This document shows, in pieces, positions 1 through 11,635 of a DNA stretch of 64,000 nt. The notes under the pieces were generated by a model. It was not told the DNA's origin and made no database searches. It was given only the letters and a program-made list of their open reading frames with translations. This DNA is from Pratylenchus scribneri (lineage: Eukaryota > Nematoda > Chromadorea > Rhabditida > Pratylenchidae): NCBI GenBank assembly GCA_030063045.1, contig JAQSEB010000071.1, positions 620,001 to 684,000 of the forward strand, given 5' to 3'. A program made the position numbers and the translations under genes. The first letter of the stretch is position 1; every line of letters starts with the position of its first letter.

Positions 1-480
1 GGAAATTTTTTAGGGTGTATCCACTTTTAAGTAAATTAATTTTTGAATGTTTTATAACGTAATTTCTGGACAATCAAATATTATAAAATTTTAATAAATG
101 ATATAATATTTTTAAAAAAATACTTATCAATTTAAAATGGCAATTTTAACCATATATAACACATACGCATATCATCATAAAATAGATTCTGCATCGAATA
201 GACCTTATTTAATTTTTTTTACTAAATTTTGAAATTTTTTAATAAAATATTGCCCTAAATGGAAATTTTTAAAAAAATATATTCATGATGAAATAAATTA
301 AAATTTATATCTTAAAAATATGAATTTTTATTGTATTAGAATATTTAAATCCATTAATAAAAATTGATTAATAATTTTATAATCTAATTAATTTTCCTTC
401 AGCCAATTTCCAGTCTTTGATCAAAAATAGAATTAGCTTTTTGATCAACACAATAGACAGTTTGAAATCCAATTCATAAC

Positions 481-1069
481 CTAAACTTTGACATATATTT
501 TTTAAGCCCAAATAATTCCTTCCACCCCAATTGTTTAAGATCCCGGGGAGCTGGTCTATTTAATTTCTACAAATTAAAAATAAAATTATTAATCCAATCT
601 AATGGATCAAATAATTATTAGGACAAAATAATTCTACTAAACACCTCTTTATAATTTTTCCATTACCTTATTTTTATAATTTTAATATCACTTAATTTTT
701 ATTTTTTTATTTACCTAACACGATTCTGTAAATATCTAAGCGTATATCTGGTAATATATTTTGCCACTTTAGCTAGGTGTCCTTTTGCATTTGGAAGAAT
801 AAAATCTCGATTGTCCATTCTAATATGGCATCCCTAAATTTAAATATATAAATTAATTTGAATATTTTAATTATTTTATGCTATGATTATTTAAAATTTT
901 ATATTTATTTATTTCTTCTATAAGGCACAATATTGTTTTTGCCTGTTGTTTTATTTTGCCAGTTACAAATAAACAATTTTTGGAACTTATCTAGTTTATG
1001 TCCACTTTTTTGGAAAGTTCTTGGTCCCCCTATGATTTGGAGAGAGGGTGGGAAACTAAAAGAGGTCAT
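481..1069 (-). CDS. 5' exons 1-3 of unknown gene (copy 1, partial)
   Basis: Three minus-strand exons, 929..1069, 715..833 and 481..555, with matching phases. They are the first-copy equivalent of the 5' end of the nine-exon gene at 37393..44695. The only difference seen is base 491, which makes a codon Ser here and Ala in copy 2. The remaining six exons would lie to the left of base 1 if this copy is complete. If the block was duplicated only from this intron rightward, these exons are a truncated gene. The start codon at 1069 is the first in-frame ATG in the exon and is provisional. Confidence 0.55.
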
Positions 1070-1126
1070 ACGGTGTGTTAATGAGACATTTAAATTAGAG
1101 AGAAAGAATAAAAAATACCTTAGCAA

Positions 1127-1506
1127 TACACTTTTGTTCCATTGAATATATATATTTAAAAAATTGAATTTGATTTGCCATTAATTTTGTCTTAGGCAAA
1201 TTTAAAAATTCCAATTCCATATAATCCTTTATTGTTGACACTAAATAATATATACAGTATAAAAGAATTACATTAAGAAATGGTAATACTTAAGAATTTT
1301 TAGAAAAATATATGATATATCATTCGATTCTACCGAAATGTCTAAAATGTCTGCAAAAAATGCTAATTTCCCCCCCAGGGTACGGTAGCCAAAATCTCTA
1401 CATCCAAATCTCTGCGCTAAGATATCATCATTCCAGAAAACCAAACCCTAGCCCGAAAAACCTAACACAGAGTTAGACTTTGATTTGTGTGGAACCACCC
1501 TCATTT
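1127..1506. other. No gene seen
   Basis: AT-rich sequence upstream of the unknown minus-strand gene. No exon or convincing repeat was recognised before the foldback pair that begins near 1507. Confidence 0.5.
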
Positions 1507-2313
1507 TTTTATATATGTTGCAGCCGACGATCTTGTTTTTTAGCCGATCTCGTTTTTGGTATGTTCTAGTTATCCTACAGACTTGAATAATAGCTCATTC
1601 GATTCGTCAGGGTCGGTTTTCTTTATAAGATTTCAATTTCAGAAAGATTTGACAAGTTTGAACCAAAGTTATGGCCAATTGAAATTTTCGGTTTAAAAAC
1701 CGGTTTAGGGGTTAGGGTAGGGTTAGGGTAGGGGCAGCATGGGTTCTAGGGGCTCAGGGCTAGGTAGGGGTAGGGCTAGGAAAAAGAATTAAGACTCTAA
1801 GTTGCCTAGGAACTAAGATATGGCCATTTTTCTGATTTTTTTAAACAAGATCGGCTAGCCGAATTCGAAATCGGCTGAAAAATTAAAAATCGGCTGCAAC
1901 ATATACATACTCCCTCATTTTTTTATATATGTTGCAGCCGATCTCGTTTTTTCTGACAGAAATAGTGTAGTGGCAGACATTGTAGTTTGTGACCAATGGC
2001 CATATCTCGGCTCCTAGTCCACTTAGAGTTTTAATTCTTTTTCCTAGTCCTAATCCCTATCCCATAGCCCCTAAAACCCATGCTGACCCTAAACCTAACC
2101 CTAGCCCCTAACCTAGTTAAACCGGTTTGAAAACCCGAAATTTCAATTGGCCATAACTTTGGTTCAAACTTGTCAAATCTTTCTGAAATTGAAATCTTAT
2201 AAAGAAAACTGACCCTGACGAATCGATTGAGCTATTGATCAAGTCTATACGATAACTAGAACATGCCGAAAACGAGATCGGCTAAAAAACGAGATCGGCT
2301 GCAACATATACAT
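1507..2313. mobile_element. Inverted pair of foldback elements with AGCCGAT-type ends
   Basis: Two units of about 390 bp (about 1512-1905 and 1922-2313) lie back to back. Each begins and ends with the same inverted terminus containing ATATGTTGCAGCCGATCTCG, and their interiors are reverse complements, so the whole region can fold on itself. Each interior holds a G-rich or C-rich block of degenerate TTAGGG/CTAGGG words (1705-1780; reverse complement 2035-2110). No protein is encoded. It looks like a non-autonomous DNA transposon; the superfamily is not clear. Confidence 0.8.
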
Positions 2314-2477
2314 ATAATACATATAACTAACAAAATAGGGTTATCAATAAAAATCCATTCTCTAGAAAAAACATTCATCCCTCTTATCGAGCTGTGTTAG
2401 AAGCTAGTCAAATATACAAAAAATAAGAAAAATTTAAAAATTTGCAAAATTATTTAATGTGAAAATTTGATAACTAA

Positions 2478-3097
2478 AGGTAATAGTCTAGTTTGTTCCC
2501 CGCATTTTTTCAAAAAATATTTTTCGATTTTATTTTTCTCTAAAAACGTGTATTTAGGGGTTTTCGATGATGGGTAATCCGAATTTATCATTTATTTTTC
2601 ATGAATTAAATTTCCTGAACCAGTAAAGGTTTGCAAAGCGGTTTCGAAAAATTGAACTCCGGTATTTTTTGTCAAATTATACATCATTTGACGCTTATCA
2701 ATGAGCTGATCGCGAATCGCAATTTATTTCGCATGAAACCCAAAAGCAAAAAAGTTATGGCCATAAAAATTAATAAGGTGTATACGTGGCCCGTGGCCCA
2801 CCTGACTAAAATGGCCATGACTTTTTTGTTTTTGAATTTTATGCGCAAAACATGGCAGAATTGATATCAGCTCATCGAGACGCGTCGATTGATATATAAT
2901 TTGACCCAAAATACCAAAGTTCAATTTTTGAAACTGGTTTGTAAACCTATACTGGTTCAGCCAATAAAGATAATGAAAAACTAATGCCAAATTCGGATTC
3001 CCCCTTATCGAAAACCCCTAAATACACGTTTTTAGCGAAAAATAAAATCGAAAAATATTTTTTAAAAAAATGTGAGGAACAAACTAGACTATTACCT
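2478..3097. mobile_element. Foldback element, 620 bp
   Basis: The left arm (AGGTAATAGTCTAGTTTGTT at 2478) is repeated inverted at the right end (about 3078-3097), with arms matching for roughly 110 bp including a run of A/T and the word TTTAGGGG. The element is flanked on both sides by AACTAA. The inner part carries a second, looser inverted repeat. Apparent open frames on both strands here are by-products of the palindrome. Confidence 0.8.
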
Positions 3098-3416
3098 AAC
3101 TAAATTTTCCAAATTATAAATCCCTTAAATTATAGGTTATTGCTTATGAGGAAAAATTTAAAAGAAGAATTTGTTTCGAGAATGAACCTACAATAAACAA
3201 TGTTGTTATTAGAAAGCAAACCAAGCGGGTACGAGCATTTGTAATTTTTTGCATAATTTGTATTTTGATCACTGAAAAATTAAAATAATATTATTTCATT
3301 TAAAATTTTAATAACTCAAAAAGTGAAATAAATTATAATGAGATCAAAAATTAATGAATTACTACATTTTATAAAATTTTGGAATTTTACTAATGGGAAT
3401 TTAATTAATTTATTTT

Positions 3417-3674
3417 TTACTTTTCTTCTTGATTCGGCTGATCATTGATATTGATCATATCTGATTTATGCCAATTGTTCTGTTTGATAAACCAATTAAA
3501 TTTTTTAAAGAATGAATATGCAGCAGATAGGATTCGTTTCGAATAGTTAATTGCTTTGATACATTGGTTATAAAAGCACAAGCAAAACATTTTAAAAACG
3601 ATAAAAATAAATATCCAAACAAAATATTGATCGTCCGCAGAAAAGTGTGATTCAGATTTTGAAGGAGGAGGCAT
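3417..3674 (-). CDS. Possible small single-pass membrane protein, 85 aa
   Basis: A continuous minus-strand frame starts with ATG at 3674 and ends with a stop at 3417. The product has a polar N-terminus, one strongly hydrophobic segment at about residues 18-35 rich in Phe, Ile and Cys, and a basic C-terminal tail ending in acidic and polar residues. There is no recognised domain and no signal peptide cleavage context. It lies between two foldback elements. It could be a chance frame in AT-rich DNA or one exon of a longer gene. Confidence 0.3.
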   Translation of the reverse strand: MPPPSKSESHFSADDQYFVWIFIFIVFKMFCLCFYNQCIKAINYSKRILSAAYSFFKKFNWFIKQNNWHKSDMININDQPNQEEK

Positions 3675-3764
3675 TGTTATGTGTTCTAAAATGGAAATAA
3701 ATCAATAGGCTAGAAATTTGAATATTATTGCATACGGGATATAAGAAAAGAAGGCTGTACTATA

Positions 3765-4350
3765 GTATTCGTACACCGAGCTCATAGCATGTACGCTATA
3801 CCATTCGATTCCTCTCGTCGAGCTGAGTTCGAATCTGCAAAAATTTTCTGCCGGAGGTGCATAGTACAAAAATTACAGTATGAAATTTGAAAAAGTAAAG
3901 GGTCCCCCTATGGGTCGAAACTCGAAAAAATTTTGAAATTTTTTTCGTGGACAAATAATAGTTCAATCGACGCGTCTCAATGAGCAGAGCACGAATCTGT
4001 CATAGATTTCGCATAAAACCCGAAAATGGCCATTTTTAATTTCAAAGTTAGGACTAGGATTAGGGGTTTAGGGCTAGGGTTAGGGTTATGGTAGGGTCGG
4101 CATGGATCCTAGGGGCTAATAAGGGCTAGGGATAGGTAGGGGCTAGGGTGTAATTTTGTCAACAAAAATTTTTTGAAAATTTTCGATCCAAAGGGGGGAC
4201 CCTTTACTTTTACATTCTCTGCTTTTTTACTATACTGTAACTTTTTTTTCTAAGCGCCTCCGGCAGAAAATTTTTGCAGATTCGAATTCAGCTCGACGAG
4301 AGGAATCGAATGGTATAGCGTACATGCTATGAGCTCGGTGTACGAATATT
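3765..4350. mobile_element. Foldback element with TTAGGG-like core
   Basis: About 110 bp at the left (GTATTCGTACACCGAGCTCA at 3765) recurs inverted at the right end near 4350, including the words AGCATGTACGCTATACC and CTCGTCGAGCTGA. A second inner inverted pair is AAAGGGTCCCCC near 3898 and its complement near 4195. The centre (4045-4155) is a run of degenerate TTAGGG/CTAGGG. No coding potential. Confidence 0.82.
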
Positions 4351-5411
4351 ATAGTGACCCCGAAAATAAGGATAATTCTTTGTTAAATTATTTTTTAAAA
4401 ATTTATTTTTATGTGCAATTTTTACTAAAAGTGATGGAATATTTGCCACGTTATTTTTTCGTCATTTGGATTTAAATTGCTTAAATTAATTCTAAAGTTG
4501 ATGGAATGTTTGTCACGTTATTTTTTCGTCATTTAAATTTTTAGGAGAGAGATTGGGCGAAAAAAGGAAAAGGAGGCGGACCCAAATTCCCCTTTTTATT
4601 GAAAACTGTGAACCATAAAAGTTTTTTTTTTCTCATCTACCTTCACTTTTCATCTTTGGGAAACCATTTTACATTCAAAAAATGAACGTTTTAAACCATT
4701 GTGCCGAAAGCACATTAACTAGGCATATAAATGTAAAAAATTAATTTATTTAAATTGAAGCAAATTATAAAAACAAGCAAATAAGCAATTCATTCATCCA
4801 TTTATTCAATGCCATCTTTTTTCAAGAAATATATTTTGTTGACGATGAAACGAAAATGACCGCCATCTCTTCGCACAAAAAGCGTGAACAACAAGCAAAG
4901 GGAATTTTTTTCCTTTCTCGACATTTATTTATAAATTTTATTTTTATTAAATTTTTTGAGATCTGAAGTGCAATAAATAATTAATTTTGTGTTAAAAATT
5001 GTTATTAATCGTTTTTTTTTTTAAATTTTTATCTAATCATCATATTGTACTAGTAATAAATTTGTCAATATTCTTGCTTTCATTAAAAATTGCCAACATT
5101 TTTTATTTCTAATTTTTATTATAATTAAAAATTATGGTTTTTTTATTTTATTTAAAGTTGTAATTCACAATGTTCGACGATGCTTTTTTACTTTAATATC
5201 AGTGATAATATGATAAAAGGATCAAGAATTTTGTTGGGATAAAATATAAAATTAATTATAAAAATAATTTTTGCAACAAATATTTACATTATTCCTGTAA
5301 AATCATAATAGACTAAATAAGAAGTTATGGCTTTAAAGAATTGGAATTTTAATTTTATGACAGTAAATTTTTAATATTTTTTACTAAATTTAATTAGTAA
5401 TAGAACAATGG
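4351..5411. other. AT-rich spacer
   Basis: No exon, RNA gene or clear element was recognised. A short direct repeat is visible: a TGATGGAATRTTTG...CACGTTATTTTTTCGTCATTT segment occurs near 4432-4470 and again near 4500-4532. Confidence 0.5.
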
Positions 5412-5419
5412 CTATATAC

Positions 5420-5920
5420 TAGGGTTCAGCGGTACCGGTACTTTGGACCAAAATCGGTACCGGTACTTGCCGGTACCAGCCTACTCGGTATTCGGTACCG
5501 GTACTGGGTTTAGGGTCGGTACCCGGTATCGGTACTCGGCATCGGTCGGTACCGGTACTAGTCGGTACTGACGGTACTGGAGAAAAATGGTAAAAAATCA
5601 TAAAAATTTTTAAAAAATCAATTTTTTTTCTTTCAAAAATCAAAAATTTTTGATAAAGAGAAATAAAAAATAGCTTCATAAAAGATTTAAATTTGACTGA
5701 AATTTTCATTTTAAAGAAAAAAATTTAAAAAAAAAATAAAAATTTGGCCAAAAATGCCATTTTAGGGGGTGCATGTCAGTACCGACTAGTACCGAGTTGA
5801 AAAAACGGTACCGGTAGTACCGATGTCGGTACCGGTACTGGCAAAATCGGTACCGGTACTGGCCAAAGGCCGGTACTTCGGTACCAGTACCGACCGGTAC
5901 TGCGGTACCGCTGAACCCTA
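5420..5920. mobile_element. GGTACC-rich foldback transposon with 8-bp target duplication
   Basis: A 501-bp element with perfect terminal inverted repeats, TAGGGTTCAGCGGTACC at the left and its complement at the right. The 8-bp direct repeat CTATATAC flanks it at 5412-5419 and 5921-5928. The outer 150 bp of each side is a degenerate run of GGTACC/CGGTAC words, so each arm is itself self-complementary. The 8-bp duplication fits a non-autonomous hAT-type element. The Thr/Pro/Val-rich minus-strand frame over it (5419-5709) is a by-product of the repeat. Confidence 0.9.
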
Positions 5921-5951
5921 CTATATACTTTAGTTAATATCCAGAATTATT

Positions 5952-6179
5952 TCAAAAACAATTTCCCAAATAATTCGGCTTTTTCTCTGATGAGTTCTAA
6001 AAATTTAAATGAATTTTTGAATAGTTTGATTGTCAATAATAGATGGAATTGGATGACATCTTACTGGCAAGGCCTCATTCAAGTAGCCATGGGCATAAAA
6101 ATAAATGGGCCAGCCCAGTGCAGTCTTCTCCTCCAATTCCCTTATGATGGGCATGATAATGATAACAAAGATATAATCG
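5952..6179 (-). pseudogene. Last two exons of an unknown gene (copy 1); 5' part not found
   Basis: Two minus-strand exons join in phase: 6065..6179 (acceptor TTTCTCAG, donor CCA|GTAAGA) and 5952..5996 (acceptor TTTTTAG, stop TGA). Together they encode about 53 residues: a hydrophobic stretch, then a segment containing ALGWPIYFYAHGY, then a polar C-terminus. No family was recognised. Upstream exons should lie above 6180, but that region is filled by nested foldbacks (6255-7645), and none was found beyond them. It may be a truncated gene or one with a distant first exon. Confidence is moderate for the exons and low for an intact gene. Confidence 0.45.
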
Positions 6180-6254
6180 CTGAGAAACTATACAAATAAA
6201 CAAATTAAACGTAATTAAATAAAATATTATTGTAGTAATTACAATAATATAGCC

Positions 6255-7645
6255 TACATTTGCGCCGTCAACATTTGCGCCGCCATATAGAAAGAGAATA
6301 AAAACAATTCAACAAATGTAAAAAAAGAAGTAGGCCTCATCAGTAATCAGTAAAGTCCCTTCAATTTTTCTTTAATAATTTGAATTTTGAAACAGCGAAT
6401 ATATTTAGTCTTATCTATTTTCTCCCCTAACAATTTAATCAAAAATTTGTAAAAGCTTTTTAGTGCCAATATGAATGATGGAAAAAATGCACACTTATTA
6501 AGCTCTTCAGACAAATTTTGTATGATATTCATATATTTCAAATTGCTGAATTGTTCAGTTTTTCGCTAAGCACAGAGGTTTGATAGGAAAAAATTGAAGG
6601 GACTGTACTGATGAGGTCCACCCTTCTTTTTTTACATTTATTATTAAATTGTTTTTATTCTTTTTTTTTCGTGCGGGTGCGTTTCGTAAAAAGTGTAAAA
6701 TGTCGCGTTTCGTAAAAAAAGTGTAAAAATGTCGCGTTTCGTAAAAAAAGTGTAAAAATGTCAAAAACGTATAGGGAGTCCCTCATCTTAAAGGCAGCCA
6801 CTTTTCATGAAATTTTGTCTATTTTTAGGCCATAAGATGCCTACACCTAAACAGTTATTTTTATATGCTAAATATTCATGCCTCGAAAATTATGGCCATA
6901 AAACCTATTTTTCGGCACTTTTGGCCATAGTGCCTATCTCCTTATATAGATGACATAAAATTATGATCTGTATGTCATTTTTTGTAGAGAATTTTATGGG
7001 CTATAATATTGGTATATGTTTTCAGCATGATTACATCACAGGAGTTATGGTCCATTGTAAATTGACAAATAATATTTTAAAAAAAATCGATTAAAAATTT
7101 TTAAAAAATTTTAGATATAGGAATCATTTACCAATATTATAGCCCATAAAATTCTCTACAAAAAATGACATACAGATCATAATTTTATGTCATCTATATA
7201 AGGAGATAGGCACTATGGCCAAAAGTGCCGAAAAATAGGTTTTATGGCCATAATTTTCGAGGCATGAATATTTAGCATATAAAAATAACTGTTTAGGTGT
7301 AGGCATCTTATGGCCTAAAAATAGACAAAATTTCATGAAAAGTGGCTGCCTTTAAGATGAGGGACTCCCTATACGTTTTTGACATTTTTACTTTTTTTAC
7401 GAAACGCGACATTTTACACTTTTTTTACGAAACGCGACATTTTACACTTTTTTTACGAAATGCAACATTTTACACTTTTTACGAAACGCGACAGCACCTT
7501 TTTTTTAATGTTGCGGCGCAAATGTGGCGGCGCAAATGTTGGCGGCGCAAATGTGGCGGCGCAAATGTTGGCGGCGCAAATGTGGCGGCGCAAATGTGGC
7601 GGCGCAAATGTTGGCGGCGCAAATGTGGCGGCGCAAAAGAGGAAT
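6255..7645. mobile_element. Nested foldback complex with short tandem arrays
   Basis: The outermost arms are TTTGCGCC(G)CC words: two at 6258-6286, and a GCGGCGCAAATG array of about nine units at 7512-7640 in inverse orientation. Inside lie a foldback at about 6290-6672 (arms include GAATAAAAACAATT and TTCTTTTTTTACATTT), inverted arrays of a roughly 28-bp unit containing ACGAAACGCGAC (6675-6760 and 7380-7495), and a near-perfect palindrome 6770-7373 centred near 7080. Array unit number differs between the two copies of the large repeat. No coding sequence is supported. Confidence 0.8.
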
Positions 7646-8907
7646 CACGTGTTTGACGGCAAAGGTAGAGGAATTATCGCAGCCCCAATGTGTTGGCCAA
7701 CTTGTATGTTTGGTCAACTATTTTAGCTAAAATTATATAGCTGGAACCGCTCATTTGAATAGACTTTTGGAAAAGGGCTGAAAAATGGAAAAAATTGATA
7801 AGTCCTGGGGCATATATTTTACAGAAATTTTGTACAGTAATTCCGGTACTAGTCAGTTAACAAGGGGAGAGGGCCAAACAGATAACAGGAGGCAGAAGAA
7901 ATTAAGAGGGGGACACCAAAAAATTCATTATATTCTGTCCCTTCCACCCCAAAAAAATAGTACGGGAGGGAATTCTAACCCTAAAATTTGACCTAATGCT
8001 AGCCTTAAAACTAACTTTACCCTACCACTAAATTCATCAGGGATTTAATCAAACTTTAAGGATAGGGCCGGATGGGTTTCGCCGACCACCAAATTCTAGA
8101 CGGCTAGGTCGTAGCATTGCGGGAACGATGGTCTCCATCAAATTGGTCCCAATAAGCAAAACGTCTAAATCTCAATTGGTTTGGCTTGCTAACCTTAACC
8201 TCTAACAACAATCATAAAATTACAATTAAATAACCAAAAAATAACTGAAGATTTATCACATCTCATTAAAGATTCAACAAAAAAATATGCAAATAAAGAG
8301 TGGAAGTATTATAAACAATTGTTATTGTTACAAAAATAATTGCATATCTCCAATTTATAAATATTCATTTTGTTTTTTTTTTTTTTATTTTATAATTATC
8401 GGGTCCAAAGTATGTACAATCACTAATTTTTCGAATAATATTTTCAATTATTATTTCACAGTGAAATCATTTTTAATTTAATATGTGTCATTTAAGCTGA
8501 TTCATTAAAATTTTCACCAATAAAATTTGTACACGAATACGTATGATGTTTTTGGGGTGAGAAGAGGACTATTGCCCATTGCCCAATTATCCATTTTTTC
8601 ATTTCTTATTTTTTGTCGAATTTGGCCTAAAACTAATAATGAATTTTTAAATTATAATTAAATCCAATTAAAATAATTTTATTCATTTGATTTTAACAAA
8701 ATTACCACAATAATAATGAAAAATATAAATAAAATTTATTGATAATTATACATTATTCTGTCATAAAATTCTCGGCTAAAAATTTTTCCTCGCACATTTT
8801 TATTTAATATCATTTCTACATATTGCTCCAATTTTCAATTTTTTTTATCACAATCCACTTTTTTAAGAGTTCACAAATTTTCAAAATATTCCTAATTCAA
8901 CTCCAAA
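7646..8907. other. Upstream region of the Ly6-like gene
   Basis: No gene was recognised. The part from 7860 to 8170 is less AT-rich than its surroundings but gives no convincing exon. From 8200 to 8820 it is very AT-rich with a long T run near 8373 that differs by one base between the repeat copies. Confidence 0.45.
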
Positions 8908-9734
8908 ATGAAAGCATCGACTTCTACCATCAAATTCTTTGCCTTCATTCCAATCATTTTTGTGTTCGTCCTGGCCAATTTGGACGGTGTCCATCCATTG
9001 CAATGCTGGTCTGGCATTAGTCACAAAGGATTTTCTGCAGTTGAATGCCCAGAAGGATCATCTGCTGGATGCCTCGTGTATGAATGTAAATTTAGAATTG
9101 ATTAAGATAGAATACCATTGATGGTTAAAATTTATTAGGCGGTACTTCATCTGTAAAATTATGCAATGTGATGAATTTCTTAACGGTGGAGGACTGCAAA
9201 ACTCGCGCATTTTGCCTTGATATTTCGACTGGCATCAAATATCGTGCTAAGAACTGCACTCTTTGCGAGGGCAATCTTTGCAATGGTGAAGGTATGGCAA
9301 AAAAGTTTGTCAGATCTGATAAAAAAAATTTAGCTAAAATATTTGTACAAAAAAATTATTGAAATCATATGGAAGGGAGGGGGGAATGATATAGGTATAA
9401 AATTTTTCCAAAAAATTTTTTTATTAATGAAGATAAATTAACGATTGATCTTCTTATCAATCAATAGAATATTTAAATTGTTGAATTTTAATTATAGAAC
9501 TAATGAAAAAAAAGTTGAATTCAAATAATTGATATCCATTGATTAAATTATTTAGAGACTACTCCAACAATCATTACTACAACTGCAACAACTGTGAATC
9601 CTGAAAATGGCAATGGAAAACCCCCTGCTGTTGCTGCTGAAAATGGAGTCTCAACTTTTGCTTCAAATGGACATTTCATCATTGAGATGCTACTTTTTCT
9701 TGCATTGGACTTAATTGCAATTATTGCAATTTGA
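8908..9734 (+). CDS. Ly6/three-finger domain protein, probably GPI-anchored (copy 1)
   Basis: Three exons, 8908..9085, 9139..9285 and 9556..9734, encode 167 residues. Residues 1 to about 29 are a signal peptide. The mature part has ten cysteines and ends its core in CEGNLCN, the typical terminal CxxxxCN of Ly6/uPAR three-finger domains. A Thr/Pro/Asn-rich spacer follows, then a strongly hydrophobic C-terminus (about the last 20 residues) with no charged tail beyond it, as expected of a GPI-attachment signal. It should be a small extracellular membrane-anchored protein. Some nematode and vertebrate Ly6 proteins act on neurons or on nicotinic receptors; a receptor subunit gene lies 5 kb downstream on the same strand, but a functional link is only inference. 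Splice sites GT-AG are all in phase. Confidence 0.82.
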
Positions 9735-10212
9735 TTTGTTGGAACAGAGAAAGAGGAGGAAGATAATGTCAAAATGTATTGACATTTGACAATAAAATGA
9801 TTACCTTGACAGACATACATAAATTCTTTTATTATCCCTTTTGTCTCCATTTTTGTATTTTCGGCTAATTTTTCTTTCGGGATAAAAATTTTACAATAAT
9901 TATGTATTTTTGCTCTTTTTATGATAATTTTAAGATTTAATGATAAATAATAGTAGAATATTTTAATTTAATTTAAATTAAGAATTAATTTTCTTAATCA
10001 AAATCAAATAATAAAAAATAAATTGAAATCATTTAAAATCCCTTTTTATGCAATGAAAATAAATTAAAAATAAGTCCTTTCAGAATAACATGAATTTTAC
10101 TTTTAAAATACCAAATCTAGGTTCAATCTTGTCAAAAAATGTCGAATACATTTTACAGAATTTTTCTGTAAAAATTTAATCCATTTGTTTCTTTCCTTCC
10201 TCTTCGTAAATT
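9735..10212. other. AT-rich spacer
   Basis: 3' flank of the Ly6-like gene. No exon or repeat recognised; the minus-strand frame across 9548-9850 is antisense to the last Ly6-like exon. Confidence 0.5.
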
Positions 10213-11635
10213 TTAGTATTCATGGATAAATGTTTTGATGGGTCTGCTGCTGATCCCCCAGTGAATCTCCTCGGATTGTTCAGGTAGGACATTTTGTGCC
10301 GCATTTTCCACTTCATTTTTGGGCGAATCACCACTGGTCACTTTATCACTCGATTTCCAAACAATTTCTTCACCTTCTACTTCATCCACTTTCTCATTTT
10401 TGGGCGATCAAACTACGACAAAGTTTTTCGGCTTTGGACTTAATTTACTAGCCGCAATATCGCCGGATTTCAGCACAATTTCTTCAGATTCCGCAAAATC
10501 ATCATTTTTCATTTTCAAAGGATTTTCATTAGTTTTCGTCCCTTTCGAATTTCCAGAAATATTTTTTGGTGTTTCCACAATCATTTTGTCATTTTTTTTG
10601 ATGAACTCGATTCGGTAACAATTTTTTATTTATTAGTTAATGCAAGTTTATTTGACTTCCCACTTTGTGGCCAAGTTTTCGGCTTCTCAGTGTTTTCTGG
10701 AATTAATTTTTCCGGATTATACCCTCCGGACATTGTTTTTCTCAATAGCATTTTCTACTCTTTTTCCATTCGATTTCCTTCTTCCTTTAATTTTTTATTG
10801 ACTTTCTCTTCACTTTTCGTTTCCTTATAATTTATGGTAGAAAAAGATGGTAATATTTTCGGGCACTGTTTTAGCTTCAATCATTCTGAGCACTTTTTGC
10901 CTCACTTCCTTTGGATCTATTATTCGACTAATTGCCTCATCAATTTTTTGGATTTTTTCCAATTCTTCAGAAATATTAAGAAAACTTTTTGGCAGTTTTC
11001 AAAATAATTTCTTCCAATTCCTCGATAAAATGATTCTTTCCCTTCATCATTGGGGGTACGCGACGGTTCATGGTCGGGTCGGCCGGTTCGTGGCGAACCA
11101 GTTTTTGCTTTATAACCCATGTTAATCTAAACCATATTGAATGTTTTTTATATTCATTTGATAGAGCAAAGCATTATCTATCGAATGATATAAAAATCTT
11201 TTTAAAATATTCAAAATAGAGAAAGTTATGAGCTATTGAATAAAAGTGGTCAAAATGGTGTCAATTTTGAAGGTTTTTGATTTTTAAAAAATGTGAAAAT
11301 ATGTTTCATGATTTGATTTTTATATGGACTGATAGAGAATTTTTTGCTCTATTAAATGATATAAAAAACATTCTAAAGCATTCATTAGGCGCTGAGCTAT
11401 TAGCTTTCGCCACGAACCGGCCGCGCCACGAACCGTCCTCCGATCATTGCATATTGACAATTTTATTAATGCCTGACTTTGTTAATTTCCTTCAATTTTT
11501 CTTGAATATATTCAGCCAAATATCGAATATCCGCCAAATGGTAATCATCCACCAGTTTGGGATCATTTCCCGCTAATAATACCAAAAATTTGAACAATTT
11601 TAACCAACTATTTTCACCAAAAATTTGAACAATTT
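10213..11635 (-). pseudogene. Decayed minus-strand gene for an acidic, helical protein (copy 1)
   Basis: Several minus-strand segments read like protein but do not form one frame. About 11635-11480 gives a helical segment containing LLAGNDPKLVDDYHLADI. After an interruption by the foldback at 11047-11450 comes a Glu/Lys-rich segment (IEELEEIILKTAKK) near 11035-10990, then a shifted frame with SEELEKIQKIDEAISRIID near 10985-10850. The end (10610-10213) is a Lys/Glu/Ser-rich repeat-like tail with one in-frame TGA near 10420. The composition suggests a coiled-coil or nuclear-type protein, but no family was recognised. Unseen introns could explain some breaks. Confidence 0.45.
11047..11450. mobile_element. 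Foldback element inside the decayed gene
   Basis: Left end CGACGGTTCATGGTCGGGTC and right end (complement of CCACGAACCGTCC) form imperfect inverted repeats made of GGTTCGTGGCG-like words, with the inner pair GATAGAGCAAA and its loose complement around the middle. ATCATTG flanks both sides (near 11040 and 11437), a likely 7-8 bp target duplication. It splits the coding-like segments of the minus-strand pseudogene, or lies in an intron of it. Confidence 0.72.

Noticed and set aside
1705..1780. Telomere
   Set aside because: The TTAGGG-like words are few, degenerate and confined to foldback elements in the middle of gene-bearing sequence.
5419..5709. 96-codon minus frame with Thr/Pro/Val repeats
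   Set aside because: It is a translation of the GGTACC word run in a foldback transposon, with no start context or domain.
7342..7730. Overlapping open frames with Ala/Arg/Cys repeats on both strands
   Set aside because: They are translations of the GCGGCGCAAATG and ACGAAACGCGAC arrays, whose lengths differ between the two copies and change the frames.
10319..10618. 99-codon plus-strand frame rich in Ser and Phe
   Set aside because: It is antisense to a Lys/Glu-rich coding-like segment of the minus-strand pseudogene and has no splice or domain support.
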